From NCBI RefSeq assembly GCF_019649055.1, contig NW_026570355.1:186001-250000 (forward strand): a DNA stretch of 64,000 nucleotides. Reading direction: 5' to 3'. Positions 24,801 through 36,123 of this stretch are shown here, one piece after another; positions within the stretch are counted from its first letter, which is position 1; every line of letters starts with the position of its first letter. Below the pieces are notes generated by a model. That model had not been told where the DNA came from. It worked only from the letters and a program-made list of their open reading frames with translations, and did not search any database. The DNA comes from Paramacrobiotus metropolitanus. Its lineage: Eukaryota; Tardigrada; Eutardigrada; Parachela; Macrobiotidae. A program made the position numbers and the translations under genes.

Positions 24801-27800
24801 ATTGTCAGAGTTACAAATCCCCTTGCAATATTTATTTCCTTGATGTGAAAAATTTGTGTTTTTGTGCAAACGATACTTAGTAAATTTAGGAAAACTAAAT
24901 TTCCCTAAGCTCCGCCAATAATCGCCAATGTCGAAAAAAAACCAACAGAAAATTCGGCAGACAAACTTCGTTGAAATTCACAACGAACACACCCTGCGTC
25001 GGACCGTACCTGATTTATCCGTCTCGTCGCTCTCCATCATGCTCTTCATGGAGGCTTTCCGGCCGCGTTTGGCGGGCGCCGGTTTGACCGGCGGCGGAGG
25101 CGGTTTGCGCGCACTGACCACCGGCTCGGCGGCGCGCCGACTGGGTCGACGCCCCGCCCCTTCGGCCGCCGGCGTCGGGGAGGACGAAGTGGTGCTGGTG
25201 TTGGCCCGGCCCAGATCCTTGATGATCTGGATCTCCTCCAGACGCGGATCCACTTTGCGATCCTAAAATGCCGCATTATTTCAGCACGCTTTAATACCCA
25301 TGCGTTTCTTACAACGATTTTTACATGGAAAAGTTCTAACTAGGAGACACTGAAAATCCACAACAGGATTTTGTAAAAGTATTCTTGCGAACTTATTAAA
25401 TACACGCATTATTTCAGTTAGAGTTGATATATAAATTTATTGGACAACAGGCATCAGTATAACAAAAAGAGATTCGCGAAGTGCTACATAAAATGATTCA
25501 AATTTAAACGTTATACTTGATTGATGCAACCAGAAGTACAGCCAAAACATAGAAACTCAATGCCCGTACACTACAATCGCACTTCTTCATACTTCGCCTC
25601 ATAAGCCTTGGTGTTTTAGAAAATATTTTAGAGCAAAGCAAAAAACCCTGATAAAATTGCTTAAACAAAATATTTCGACATAAAATAATTTAAAAAAATT
25701 AAAAAAGTAAATAATATATTAATCAATGATACACCAACACAACGCGTCTGTACATGATGAGAAAAACAAAACTGAATAAAAATGTGCATTATTATACCGG
25801 CTTGAAGCTTCCATAATCCACGCATGAAAATGATTTAATCTTCACAAGGATCACTTTAAAAAAATTTAAAAGCAAAACAAAAACTGAAAAAAGCCTAAGT
25901 AAAACTATTTTCAATCAAAATGAAAACGTTTACATATTCTTATTTATTAATACACACTCACAGAGCGTCTACAAATAAGCAGAAAAAACCGAATCAATTA
26001 AAAATATGCAATATTGTACAGGCTTCCAAATCCACTGAAGAAAACTGCGACATTTACCGTCCTTCAATTATAAAACTGAATTTTATCTGCAAAAACCTAA
26101 GGAAGAAGAAAACGTCGATGGGACGTGTGCTGACCTGTGTGACGTTGTAGTCCATGACGACGACGGTGCCGTCCTTGTTGTTGAAGGCCTTGAGGCAGCC
26201 GGCGTACCAGCGCTGCTTGGCGCCGTCCTTCCAGTACACGTTGACGCTCTGGCCGATCAGCTGGCGGTCGCGTTCCACGCACAACCGCGACTGGTTGCGC
26301 CGCGTGTCGAACCAGGCGTTGATGGCCGTCTGCTCCGGCGCCGGCACCGACCAGCTCTCGCCCTTCACACTCAGCGACGTCTACACATACCGCCAAATAA
26401 GTACCGCAAAAATTACGGAAAATATTTCGTACATGATTACATGTGCAGCTGTGCTTATATTTTGATGTATCACTGGTAATTATTACAAGCATACCCTGAC
26501 GCGAATTTTTGCCGAATTAATTCGAAATCCAACCAACAATCGAGCTCACGGCTTTCCGTTCAGATCGAAATATATGTATTTATTTCTTTTTATTGAATTG
26601 ACAAGTTCTTCAAAAAAAAAGCAAACACATAACTAACCCAATACTACCCAAATAAAAGGCGAAATTCATCCTTTTCCCATTGCATTTTCAGAAACTCTGC
26701 CTTTTTATTGCGGAATTTTTCCACTGTGTCTATCATCCAAAATTTCTTCAGTATTTATTGCTTTTCAATAATACACAATAAGAATTCAAAAAGGACGGAG
26801 AAAAACGTTTTCATTTGTTCATCAACGTCAGAATGTCAACTTGCAAAGTAATGTTGATAGCGACCATAATTACAACAACCTATTGCGACCTGTTTAGGAC
26901 CACTGCTCTACGACTTCACTACATCATAACAGAAATCCCAATCCAGCGAAACTTTAAACATTGAAAATTTAAATCGACACATCCTTTCAATAAAAATTTT
27001 TTTACACGAGTTTTTTTCCCTCGTAAAAAATTAACAACGTTTTTTTTTGTTAGAACCGGCGAAATAAACAGCTGATAGCCATTTTCAAATAGTAAATATT
27101 TAACGTACAATACAGAATTAAATTTCCACGTTCAGATAAAATAACAGATGGGGAATTACAGTACCTGGTGCTGCTGCACGGGAATGGCGCCATTTTGGTC
27201 CTTGTCGACGAAGGCCAGAGAGTGGTCAGCCAGGAGCATCACCGGCATGCGTCCGCTCTCCACAATCTTCGATTTGTCCACCAACGCTTTAAATGTCTAC
27301 AAACAATCCACATATTTAAATATCAATACTCTCTAATTAAATTACCATATCGGTAGTTAATTCAAAAACAACCTTCTATTCTTAACTGGTTTCCAAAATT
27401 GAAAAAATTATATTCATGTAAAAATGGAACCGAAATATTCCACCAAAAACCAACAAATCAATTCCTATCGAATAAATGCAAAAACATTTGCAAAAGACCT
27501 ACAAAGTGAAAAACCGAAAAACATAAATTAAAATTACGTACAAAACATAGCCTAAAAAATTCACCAATTGAGAAAAAAGGTTAGGCTGTCGAATTCTTAA
27601 TCCATCCAGCAGCCAGCTCAACTTTAAAAGCGACCATATTAACTGGCTTAACATAACGTGTTTAGTCCACTACTCTACGACTTCACTACACTCCCGCAGA
27701 TCAAATCGACCGGGTCAAAAATATGCTGTTAATTTAACTGCTTCTCAAACTTAAACGTATTCAGTTAAAAATGGAACCGAAATAATTATACCAAAAACAA

Positions 27801-30730
27801 AACCTTAAATTATTCGTTATCGAACTAACGCAAGAAATTTTCTTAATAATCAAAAATGCAAATGAACCAGAAATTGCATATAAAAATAATATTAAACAAC
27901 ACTTACCAGCACCGGCCGGAAGGCGAACTTGCTGGCATGGTTGGCCTTTTTGGAAGACAGCTTCTCGGCGTCGTACCACATGAGTTTATCCTCCACGAGG
28001 AAGCACGAATAGTTGCCGCCGCCCACATCTTCGTGCCTGTCGAGGGGAAACAGAGATACGATATTATACGAAACAGCACAGCGTGTTAACTGGGCCACTC
28101 AACACGCTGGCACGGAGGCCAATTGATTCACCTGTCGTCTTCCGGTGTCTCGTGTAAATACACCCATTCGTGCTTGTTATTCGCCGGATCCTTAGAATCC
28201 CACTCCACGCAGAACTGCAATAATACACATCCATATTGCAGCGGTAGTCGGCTTTTTGTAGCAGTACGAAAACACCCACACACTTCCGGTAATCCGATTT
28301 TTTTCGAATTATTTCCGGCGAAATCCAGAAATTTAACACGATACACGGATACAGATAATAATACACATCGTAAAATACAGTAATTATTACCAAAACTATA
28401 ATAACATTATTACAGGCTTCCTGCTACGGCAATCAGCCAGTTAAATATTAGCGGAATGTCAAGAATTTTCATGAGAGTTAATTTTTTCAACTTTAATGTC
28501 ACCGCATTTCCTGATTATATTTTTTACTGACTGTCGCTGCTTAAATATATCTAACCAAAAGCCAATTGAGAATCAAATAATAATGAAATAATTCCCATAT
28601 TAAATCATAACAGTTCGAAAAACTTTCAAGTAATTCTGTAAATTATTAAAACTGGCGAATAATTTTGTAAGTTAATAATCAACGGGAAACCGCAGAGTTG
28701 GCAATGCAAAAACCCAGCCAAAGTATGGACAACGTTATCAAAGTGATAAGAAACCTTTCACATAATTTTGCCAGTTTAATTTTTAAAATGCATATTTACC
28801 CATATTTCGCTAGCATATTTTAATAAAATTTTGCAAAGAATATTTCCAGGTTTTTTTTTCAATAATATTGTAGTTAATTCCCTGTTAAATTAGGCAGAAA
28901 ATACGAAAGTCGCCGGTTAACCGGCTGCACTGAATGCCGTGTGCCCTTGATTTAGTTATCAAAGTGCTCGATCGTAAAAAGGACGAAGCTCCGATCGAAA
29001 ATATAAAAGCACGATTATCGATTATCAGCGCGCAGTGTTGTCTGTGTTGTTCTAACGCACTTTCCAGTGCGTCCAACGTCTGGAGCCCGAATAATTTCAT
29101 GACCGATAAACCCGGGCTCTTATCAAAACAGCCCCAACCATCCGACCGCGCATTTCCTTCTTAAACTGCCGCATCAGCGTCAATAAACCAATAATAATTA
29201 CTAAAAATACCACAGTCACGTTATACACACTTACAGAGTAGTGCCCAATCTGTCAAAATTCCTCACTGCATTTTTTTGAGGTTTATTACCTTTCACACAT
29301 TAAACAGCCCAAAAATGCGCTAAAAAATCGGAGAAAAAAAGCCGCATTCAATTTCTTATGGAAAAAATTAGGCCAAAATCTGGTAGATGCAAAAACTAGA
29401 TAATCAAACTGTAAAACCCAAAGAAAAAAATAGGAATAAACTTTCCGAAATTTATCGATGTAGCTGTGATGTTAATAAACTGCAACAATTCAAGATATAA
29501 ATAAAAAAAATATTCCGTAATAAATTAGCTCTCGCTAAACAGCCATAAATGCGATAAAAATGGAGAAAAAAGCGCAATTAAATTTATTAAAAGGAAAAAA
29601 TCAGACAAGATTCGATATAAAAACAAATTAAATCTGCAAAGCTTTCTCATATAAAGAACGGAAAAAAATCGGCATGAAGTGGAAAGAATTTACCGATGTA
29701 ACTGCCATCCTAATAAACTGTAATTATTCACGATATAAATCAAAAACTTATTCAGCAATTGAAGCGGCGAAACGCACAATCAAGGTGCAAATCAAGTACC
29801 GGCACGACCAGATTCACCGCGTATTATTATTCCGTCAAGAGACTACAGAAGCGATTGAAGCCTACAGCACATTCTTTTCACCATTGGTGAGCGCAGGCAT
29901 TGGGCCATAATTCACACTTGACAACCGGAAATGCAGTGAAGCTACATCATTATTATTTCAACGTTTACATTAAAAGATTATCTGCTTTCTCTCACATTAC
30001 ACAGATCTTCCAGAATTATTTCAGGAATTAATCCCAGAGTTATTTTTCTTATTAGTTCAATAATTATCCCACGATAACCGTATATTCCAAAATTATTTCT
30101 CGTACAAAAATCGGAGCTTCAGAATTTCATGCGAATTAAATCCAATAAATTCCATTAAATTCAATTTAAAAACAGTTTCTAATTTTTAATTCAAATCAGA
30201 ATACGAATTTCGTTTCCACTATTATTGGCTTATGTTGGTAATTATTATTCTAAATTCAGATTAATTTTATTTTCAATCAAAAATTTCGTCCTGAATTTAA
30301 TTTCAAATCATTACTGGCAAGTTTCAATTGAAAATCTATTTTAAATCTTCAAACGGTGAAATTCAATTTAATATTAATTTTAATTCCAAATTTTCGGTTA
30401 ACATCTAAAATCTAAATCTAAAAACCACTCTCAAGCAAAAAAAACACAGGGCGAAATTAGCTAAATTCTCAACCAACCAATATTATTTAATGGAAATAAA
30501 TACCGGAAAAATCTGCAATTTAAGTCAGAATAAAACCAGAATATTCCGTATAATTATCCAACAACGCGGAATAATTAGCGTACCTGTTGCTCAATATCCG
30601 CCAGCGGCTGTTCCGCCGCGGCACGGATAATGCCCGTCTTCCAGGGGATCTTCTCCAGCTGATCGGTCTCCTTAGCGCCCACGCAGCAGATAAACCGTCG
30701 TCCCACCGCGACTTCCGCTTGACTGCCCAT
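15833..30730 (-). CDS. KDM3: KDM3/JMJD1-type N-terminal Tudor-like module plus long disordered region
   Basis: Exons: 30730-30584, 28214-28132, 28036-27907, 27296-27165, 26380-26135, 25262-25010, 23971-23535, 22812-22273, 21936-21760, 20902-20545, 19814-19323, 18554-18068, 17277-16808, 16029-15833. Phases agree throughout and give 1382 codons. The first 246 residues follow the KDM3A/B N-terminus: MGSQAEVAVGRRF, FCVEWD, KFAFRPVL, then VYWKDGAKQRWYAGCLK in the Tudor-like part. Residues from about 247 are low-complexity: Lys/Ser/Asp-rich (RPRGRPPGSK near residue 350, AT-hook-like), Pro-rich, then Gln/Pro/Gly/Ala-rich. The start was chosen because an in-frame TGA precedes the ATG and the N-terminus matches the family. 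The last exon ends in TGA at 15835-15833, so this path does not reach the JmjC exons. Splicing 21760 directly to 10873 (both phase 0) would give a 1525-residue full-length KDM3. The acceptors at 21936 and 17277 are the weakest calls. Confidence 0.8.
17264..17490. repeat. tandem duplication of an exon edge in KDM3
   Basis: The acceptor edge of the exon starting at 17277 (gatgatcatactctgagatc at 17268-17287) recurs at about 17424-17443 with the same following order ('..acagaa.aa..tccgattttat' versus '..acagaaaaaactccaatattt'). The upstream copy keeps the acceptor AG and the MII codons but is followed by intron-like sequence. Confidence 0.65.
22990..23090. repeat. copy 1 of a short interspersed intronic repeat
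   Basis: Contains 'cagcgaacata', then 'cttaatccactgctctacga' at about 23044-23063. The same ordered pair of motifs recurs near 26.9 and 27.65 kb, and an inverted match lies near 24.39 kb. There is no protein potential. Confidence 0.5.
23926..24205. repeat. tandem duplication of a KDM3 exon start with its acceptor
   Basis: Segment 23926-24065 covers the 5' edge of the exon starting at 23971. It is repeated at about 24068-24205: 'ttttttgccggcgctttctt' against 'tttttcgccgggactttctt', then 'tttttccaccgaaa' and 'tttctgcagcgg' in both. Translated on the minus strand the extra copy reads TPVSVEKSKKAPAKN against TPLSVEKPKKVPAKN in the exon, then runs to a stop. It is a decayed or alternative exon start. 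Confidence 0.75.
24375..24415. repeat. inverted copy of the short interspersed intronic repeat
   Basis: The plus strand reads aaaagtcgtagaacagtgga, the reverse complement of the tccactgctctacgactt core seen at 23.05 and 26.9 kb with one change. Flanking similarity is not clear. Confidence 0.4.
26840..26935. repeat. copy 2 of the short interspersed intronic repeat
   Basis: Contains 'tagcgaccata', 'acctgtttagg' and 'ccactgctctacgacttcac' in this order. The same order occurs at 27.6 kb. Confidence 0.5.
27605..27700. repeat. copy 3 of the short interspersed intronic repeat
   Basis: Contains 'aagcgaccata', 'cgtgtttagt' and 'ccactactctacgacttcac' in the same order and spacing as copy 2, about 760 bases away. 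Confidence 0.5.
29270..29760. repeat. diverged tandem duplication, units of about 236 bases
   Basis: 'taaacagcccaaaaatgcg' near 29302 is matched by 'taaacagccataaatgcg' near 29538. Downstream, 'tttatcgatgtagctgtgat' pairs with 'tttaccgatgtaactgccat', and 'taataaactg' and 'cgatataaat / agatataaat' recur. It lies in the first large KDM3 intron. Confidence 0.65.
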
Positions 30731-31129
30731 CTTCACGCTGAACAACAGGCCGCTCTCCAATCAATCACCACCACGCACAACAATCAATCATCCCACAAAC
30801 AAATCCAATACCTGCAGCCAACAATCCCCCGATTAATCTCCCCATCGACCGACGAATATAGTGCTATTAGTTCCTCAAGTAATATCAACAACAAGTCAAA
30901 CAAAAATGGCAGAATAAATTATCAACAACGGAGACCGATTCACCCTAATAATAAAGCAACAATTTTCTACCATGCCGCGGAAAATCAAATCGCCGTGAAA
31001 ATATTACGCACTCAATTTCCCAAACCACGAAAAATATTTGCTAATTAAAATGAGACTAAATAACTACATAAATAGACAAAACGAAATTATATCAGAAAAA
31101 TAATCGCTATTCAGTTCAAATTAAAACAG

Positions 31130-31560
31130 GCAAGTTGCAGAAAATATGATTTATCACCTTAATTTATGCGGCATCATTTTCCCATGTTTGTGCAAATAAA
31201 AAATGGCGGCATTAATAAAACTGACAAGAGCCGGATTTCAAAATCTAGAAAAAACATTCGCAAATAAATTCCAATTAGAAAAAGGGCCAATTTGCCCAAA
31301 ATACGCATTTACCGGGGTAAAACCAATTTTATCAGGCTGGATTTTCCAATATTTATGCAGTAAAATGGACGAAATATAAAATAATACGCACCTGATTTTA
31401 AGGAGAAGAAAAATTAATCCATAATTAAACCAAAATCAGAAAACAGGCAAATTTGCTCAAAACTGATTCAGCAGTCATATTAATTCCATGCGGCCTAATT
31501 TTCTCCTGTTTATGCAGATAAAATGGCCGCAGTAATTAGCAATGTAGACGCACGTAGAAT
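31130..31560. repeat. diverged tandem duplication upstream of the KDM3 start
   Basis: 'aggcaagttgc' ... 'atgcggcatcattttcccat' ... 'aaatggcggcattaat' (31130-31215) recurs as 'aggcaaatttgct' ... 'atgcggcctaattttctcct' ... 'aaatggccgcagtaat' (31442-31540). A weaker middle copy lies near 31285-31385. Confidence 0.55.
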
Positions 31561-31619
31561 AATTTACAATCGACTGCCACAAATTTTATTGAACTGCTGC
31601 TAAACTGCCAACCTAGGAC

Positions 31620-31870
31620 TTGCCAACACGTGATAGTGCTCTCTGTGCAGAGAATATTCTGCCGCGTGAGAGCCACAGAGAGACAGCGCGAGAGCGTCTA
31701 GATCCGCATCGCACAAAATCTGCCTGGTATTGCATTGCATGTTTCACAATCAAATCGACAAACAACTGCTAGCACACTTCCACTCTTGTCCTCATTTTCC
31801 GAGTTTTCTCTAGCGCAGTGCAATAGCAGCAGCGCACAATCGCACATTACAATGCGGATCCACTAGTCAA
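31620..31870. promoter_or_regulatory. GA/CT-rich block, candidate KDM3 promoter or 5' exon region
   Basis: A stretch with 'cacagagagacagcgcgaga' and other alternating GA tracts lies 0.9-1.1 kb upstream of the KDM3 ATG. A very similar motif, 'gcagagagacagcgag', occurs at about 35223-35240 on the side of the divergent plus-strand gene. GA-rich tracts are common at animal promoters; I see no TATA box or other fixed element. The role is inferred. Confidence 0.3.
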
Positions 31871-33049
31871 AATTAATCAATAATTTTCCACGTTTTTCCC
31901 GATTTTTCCACTACAGGAAACGATGTAGTTCATTTTAAAATACCAATTGCGATCTCATAAACCGAAGCATTTTTTGGGAAAGGGAAAATGCAAAAATTAC
32001 TCCCTACTTTTCAGCGTGATTTACAAATATAATAGAATCAAAATAAATTATACGAATTTAATCCCTTGAAATTTTTGAGCAGGTAATAGGAAAAGATTGA
32101 TTATAGAAGCATTTTGAAATAAAAAATTATTAAATTCAGATTTTTATACAAATTGCTCACAAATGCAATCGGTCGATTATTAGTAAACCTTATCATTTAA
32201 TTTCGACAATTTACGCAGAATAAATTTGCAGAATTAACAAAATTTAGCTATTTTTTCGCCATTTTATTCCGGTAACATTTCGCACAATAAAACGACTAAA
32301 TGCAGAGATTATTAAAATTAAAATAAAACATATTACAATTTATTATCATTTATTATTAAAATTAAAACACTGCACCAAATTTACGGACTCAAATCAACGA
32401 AAAGGACAAAACATAAAACCATAAAAATATTACCATTTTGCGCATATAATATGCCTTGGAAATTCAGCTGTAAATAGTTTTGAAAATTCCTTTTTTAACG
32501 ATGATTTATGTACGTAAACACACTACCCACTGGAAAGTAGAAATTTGAAAATTGCGACGAAACTAAATGTTTATTTTCCCCAGAGAAATTATCACGGTTT
32601 GGTGAAGATTCCCTAATTACCCGGCCGTTGAGGATTTTTCGGCACCGCCAGCAACGAAGCAGAATGATAACCGCGGAAAACCGCTGAGAACAGCAAGTAG
32701 CGCAGAGCCAGTGCACTTAGACGAACAGCCGATAAACATTGACAATTACCAACGGAAACCGAGTCAAAGAGCGTTTCAACGGCTCGCCAACACATATCCA
32801 AGGACAAACACTAAACAGCCATATTTCTAACTGAGCGTTTCAGTGTGTTACGTGGTCGGTGGTGCCAACAAAATTCACCACGCCTTTCTGCGCTGTTTTC
32901 CTCACACAGGTCTTCGATGTAGTGCTAGAAAGCACGCTTTGGAAAGCGCGCAGTCAAAACACATTTTTTTACCATCATTTCCCAAAGCAAAATTCTCATC
33001 AACCATAAAACGGATAAATTCCAGAATTTAATGCATCAGTTCTGATAAC

Positions 33050-33650
33050 TTGTAATAAAAATCTGTTCAAATAATTCATAACTAATTAATTTAATTTTTG
33101 TTGAATATCAGATTTCCGAAAACAATGGAATCACGGCCGAAATCAACATTGAACCGAAATTATTTTAAATTTAATTCCCATCAAAACAGTAAAACACAAT
33201 TTTACAGCGGCTATTTCCAAACGCAAAATTAATATTCATCAACGATAATTTGATTATTTCCCGGTTTGAATTGCATTATTTCTGACAAATTCGGCTTTAT
33301 AAAACTGGCTAAATAATCATGATGTTTCACAGTTAGGTAGATTTTAAAAAAAATCAGATTTTCAAAGACAATGCAGTTATGACCACAAAGAAAAAACGAG
33401 CCAAAATCAATTTTAATTTATTTTAATCAAAGAATACTTTACCACAATTTCCCAAGGCAAAATAATCCTTCATTTTACTGAAATATTTCTGCAAACTTGT
33501 GTCTAAAAAATCTGGTTAAACAATTATGACTGGCGTTCCTTAATTTTTATAAAAATTCAAAAATTTTCGAAAATAGTGCAATAACGGCTAAAATCAACAC
33601 CGAGCCGAAATTCCTTTTACTTAATTTAATCTTCACTGCAACACCAGGCA
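33050..33650. repeat. diverged tandem repeat, three units of about 235-245 bases
   Basis: The series '(g)ccgaaatcaacattgaaccgaaatt', 'gagccaaaatcaattttaat' and 'gctaaaatcaacaccgagcc' recurs near 33140, 33400 and 33590. Each is preceded by a 'cagatt..cgaaaacaatg'-like run, and the first two are followed by 'ttaccacaattt / acacaatttta' and 'ggcaaaat / cgcaaaat'. Confidence 0.55.
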
Positions 33651-36123
33651 GCGAAAATTCTCGTCCGCCCAGTGAATGAAAATGAAAAGGACAAAAGTAG
33701 TGTATATGGACAAGTAAAAGAGTCGGGGAATAAAAACCCGTTCCATTCGGAATGAACATGCTGGTGCGTAAATTGGCGATCTGAATGGGGGAGCAGTGTG
33801 CAGCCTGTATTGCATTTGCTGATTTGCCCCATCCGACAGGTTTTTTATAGTTTCTCGCCCACCGCAGCCACTCTCACACAACTAGCCGCTATCGATCCGA
33901 ATCATCCCGTACACGATATACACACTTATTGGCTTATAACCCACACATTTCACAACGCTCACAATAACATAAACATAACACGCGGCGAATGGCGGGCGAA
34001 AAATAAATTCTCCAATAAACTGGTGCGGCAAAAATTTCCCGCTTCTCATTAGCGCATTTTACGCTACGCGATGCGCTAAAAATACTTGGTCTAATTACGA
34101 AACAGCCCAATTTAAAACTCTTCAATAAAAATATCGACAGGAAGCAGAGCTAACAAAAATCTAAGAAAATTTACAGCAAATAAATCCAGATCATCTTCGT
34201 CAAACTGCGCAAAATATTCGCTTAATAAAATTAATGAAATGGGAGCCGAAAAGAAAATCGACCGACAGAGTTATCGGGGGATGTTTTAATCATCCTAATC
34301 TCAAATTACAAAATAAACGCTATCTTAAATTCTTTTTTGTAGCTGCTAGCAAACATGATAAATCTGAAAATGAATAATGAATTAAATTCCTTAATAACTT
34401 TTATTTGCAAAAATTAGCAAATAAAACCACCATAAACTTACTTTATCGCTACTGAGAAATGTGAATAATTTTACCGCAATTATAAATTTAAATTGATGTA
34501 AAATTCGCAAAGAGGTAATAGTTAAAGCTTAATACGTCAAATAAAATACTGTCCGAGTAGAGAATGCACTGTGCGTGACTTCAAGCATCGCTACAAAACG
34601 GCGATTCTCAGATTTCCATCGAAATCAGCCATAAATCATGATAAATGCTGCATCCGCACAACAAATGCAAACATTTGATTTTATTTCTGTTTGTACAGAA
34701 GAAAATTTATTATTTAACTGGTCTACATGCTCACAGCATCATTTAAGCGACACTGCGACAGATTTCATACGAACAGTAGAGAAACACAATTCAACATAAA
34801 TTAACGGATTAATATGATGAAAATTAAAAATACGCAGAAATTAACGTAAAATGAGTTTAAAAAAATAAAATAAAGCTAATTTTTCCCGCAACCAAACTTC
34901 AGCTGTAAAAGCAGCACTCACCAAACTTTCGTTGTTTTTTGCTGATTAAATAATCCAGAAAATCACGACAGAATTTCGTCGAAAAAATAAACGGGAATCG
35001 GAGACGAGACGCCAGCAGAAAATGATCATGCAACGCTCGGCCAAATCGCGATAAATGAATAAACCAGATACATGCACACCGAAGGCGCCCGCCAAACGGA
35101 AAAACGAGCCAGACAAGACAGGCGGACAGGAATTTCAGGGGGGATTTTTCGCTCAAGCTATTTGCTGACAATTGTCTTTTCTGGGTCAAGTTGCTAAGTG
35201 GAAGGCATAGAGAGAGGCAGCAGGCAGAGAGACAGCGAGAACGATTTTAGCATTTTATCAGCGAAAACTGCGCGCGTTAGAACATGATGCCCCGTCCCCC
35301 CACGGTGGCGCCTCAATCAGACAAAACACTCCCGGATCAACAACAACAAATCAACAAACTTCTCCATGGAAAAATAAAATTCCCGAAAAACAACAAGCGG
35401 ATCAATCGATGGAAAACGTTGTTGGATGGTCGGAAAACCCGTTTTCCAAAACTGTACCGTGTACCACGTCGCGTTTGCCTGCCACTGCAAAACACGATGC
35501 AACTGCCTGCGCGCTGCTTCGGCTGAAATGGAACCAAGGCGGGGCGGGGCCTGCATGATACGCGGCTGATCCGGCCAATCAAGCCGAACAATGGATGCGC
35601 AGGCGGTACAAATGGCTCGTACGCCTGGCTGCAAGTGCAGCCAATGCGGCAATTCCTTGCAGTGGATCGGCCAATCGGATCGCGGAAAATACAGCGTCGG
35701 CCAATCCGAGCGGCGTAAGGAAAGAGCGGTCCAGGGCTGCCGCTGCACGCAGTATTCATGCAGGAATGCTGCAGCACAGAGAGAAAGACAAAGTCAGGCG
35801 GCGCGCGGTCAGGGACCTGGCAATGCATTTTCATTTTCACTGAATCCATCGATGGGTTGGTCTGTTCAGTGGTTCCTTCGATTCCTTCCTGTTTGACATT
35901 TGTTTCGGGTTTCTCCTTCTTTCGTTCCTCGACTGGAGGTTTATTCCTTCGAATTTTGGTAGTTGCTGTAGTGTCTGGTTCGTCGTTTCTCCGCATTCAG
36001 ACGAATCCGTCGAATCGTACTGATTTGCATTTTCCTCGTCATTCGAAGATCCAGTTTCGCCAGCTGTTTTCGTGCGCATCGTTCGATTGGGATTTATCTG
36101 GTTTTGTCACTTTTGTGTATGTG

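Larger units (their letters stand above)
30731..36123. other. divergent intergenic region between KDM3 and the Tudor/DEAD gene
   Basis: About 5.4 kb separates the two start codons. It holds diverged tandem duplications (31.1-31.6 and 33.0-33.65 kb) and GA-rich tracts (31.65 and 35.2 kb). It also has a less AT-rich block at 35.28-36.12 kb that is open in several frames but has no recognisable protein. A possible short 5' UTR intron of KDM3 lies near 30741-30810 (minus-strand CTGCAG|GTATTGG to TTGTTCAG). No further gene is supported. Confidence 0.5.

Noticed and set aside
28885-29164. Overlapping frames on both strands in a less AT-rich part of the first KDM3 intron
   Set aside because: No homology and no flanking splice sites in phase with the neighbouring exons.
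29674-29910. 78-codon plus-strand frame beginning KWKEFTDVTAIL
   Set aside because: It lies in a diverged tandem duplication, and the matching part of the other unit has no such frame.
30587-31048. 153-codon plus-strand frame over the KDM3 start
   Set aside because: Its first part is the antisense shadow of KDM3 exon 1 and the rest is Asn/Ser-rich AT composition.
35337-35996. 219-codon minus-strand frame between KDM3 and the Tudor/DEAD gene, and an overlapping 80-codon Asn/Glu-rich frame
   Set aside because: The compositional bias is suggestive, but no splice structure connects it to KDM3, several frames are open at once and nothing is recognisable. An untested alternative first exon remains possible.
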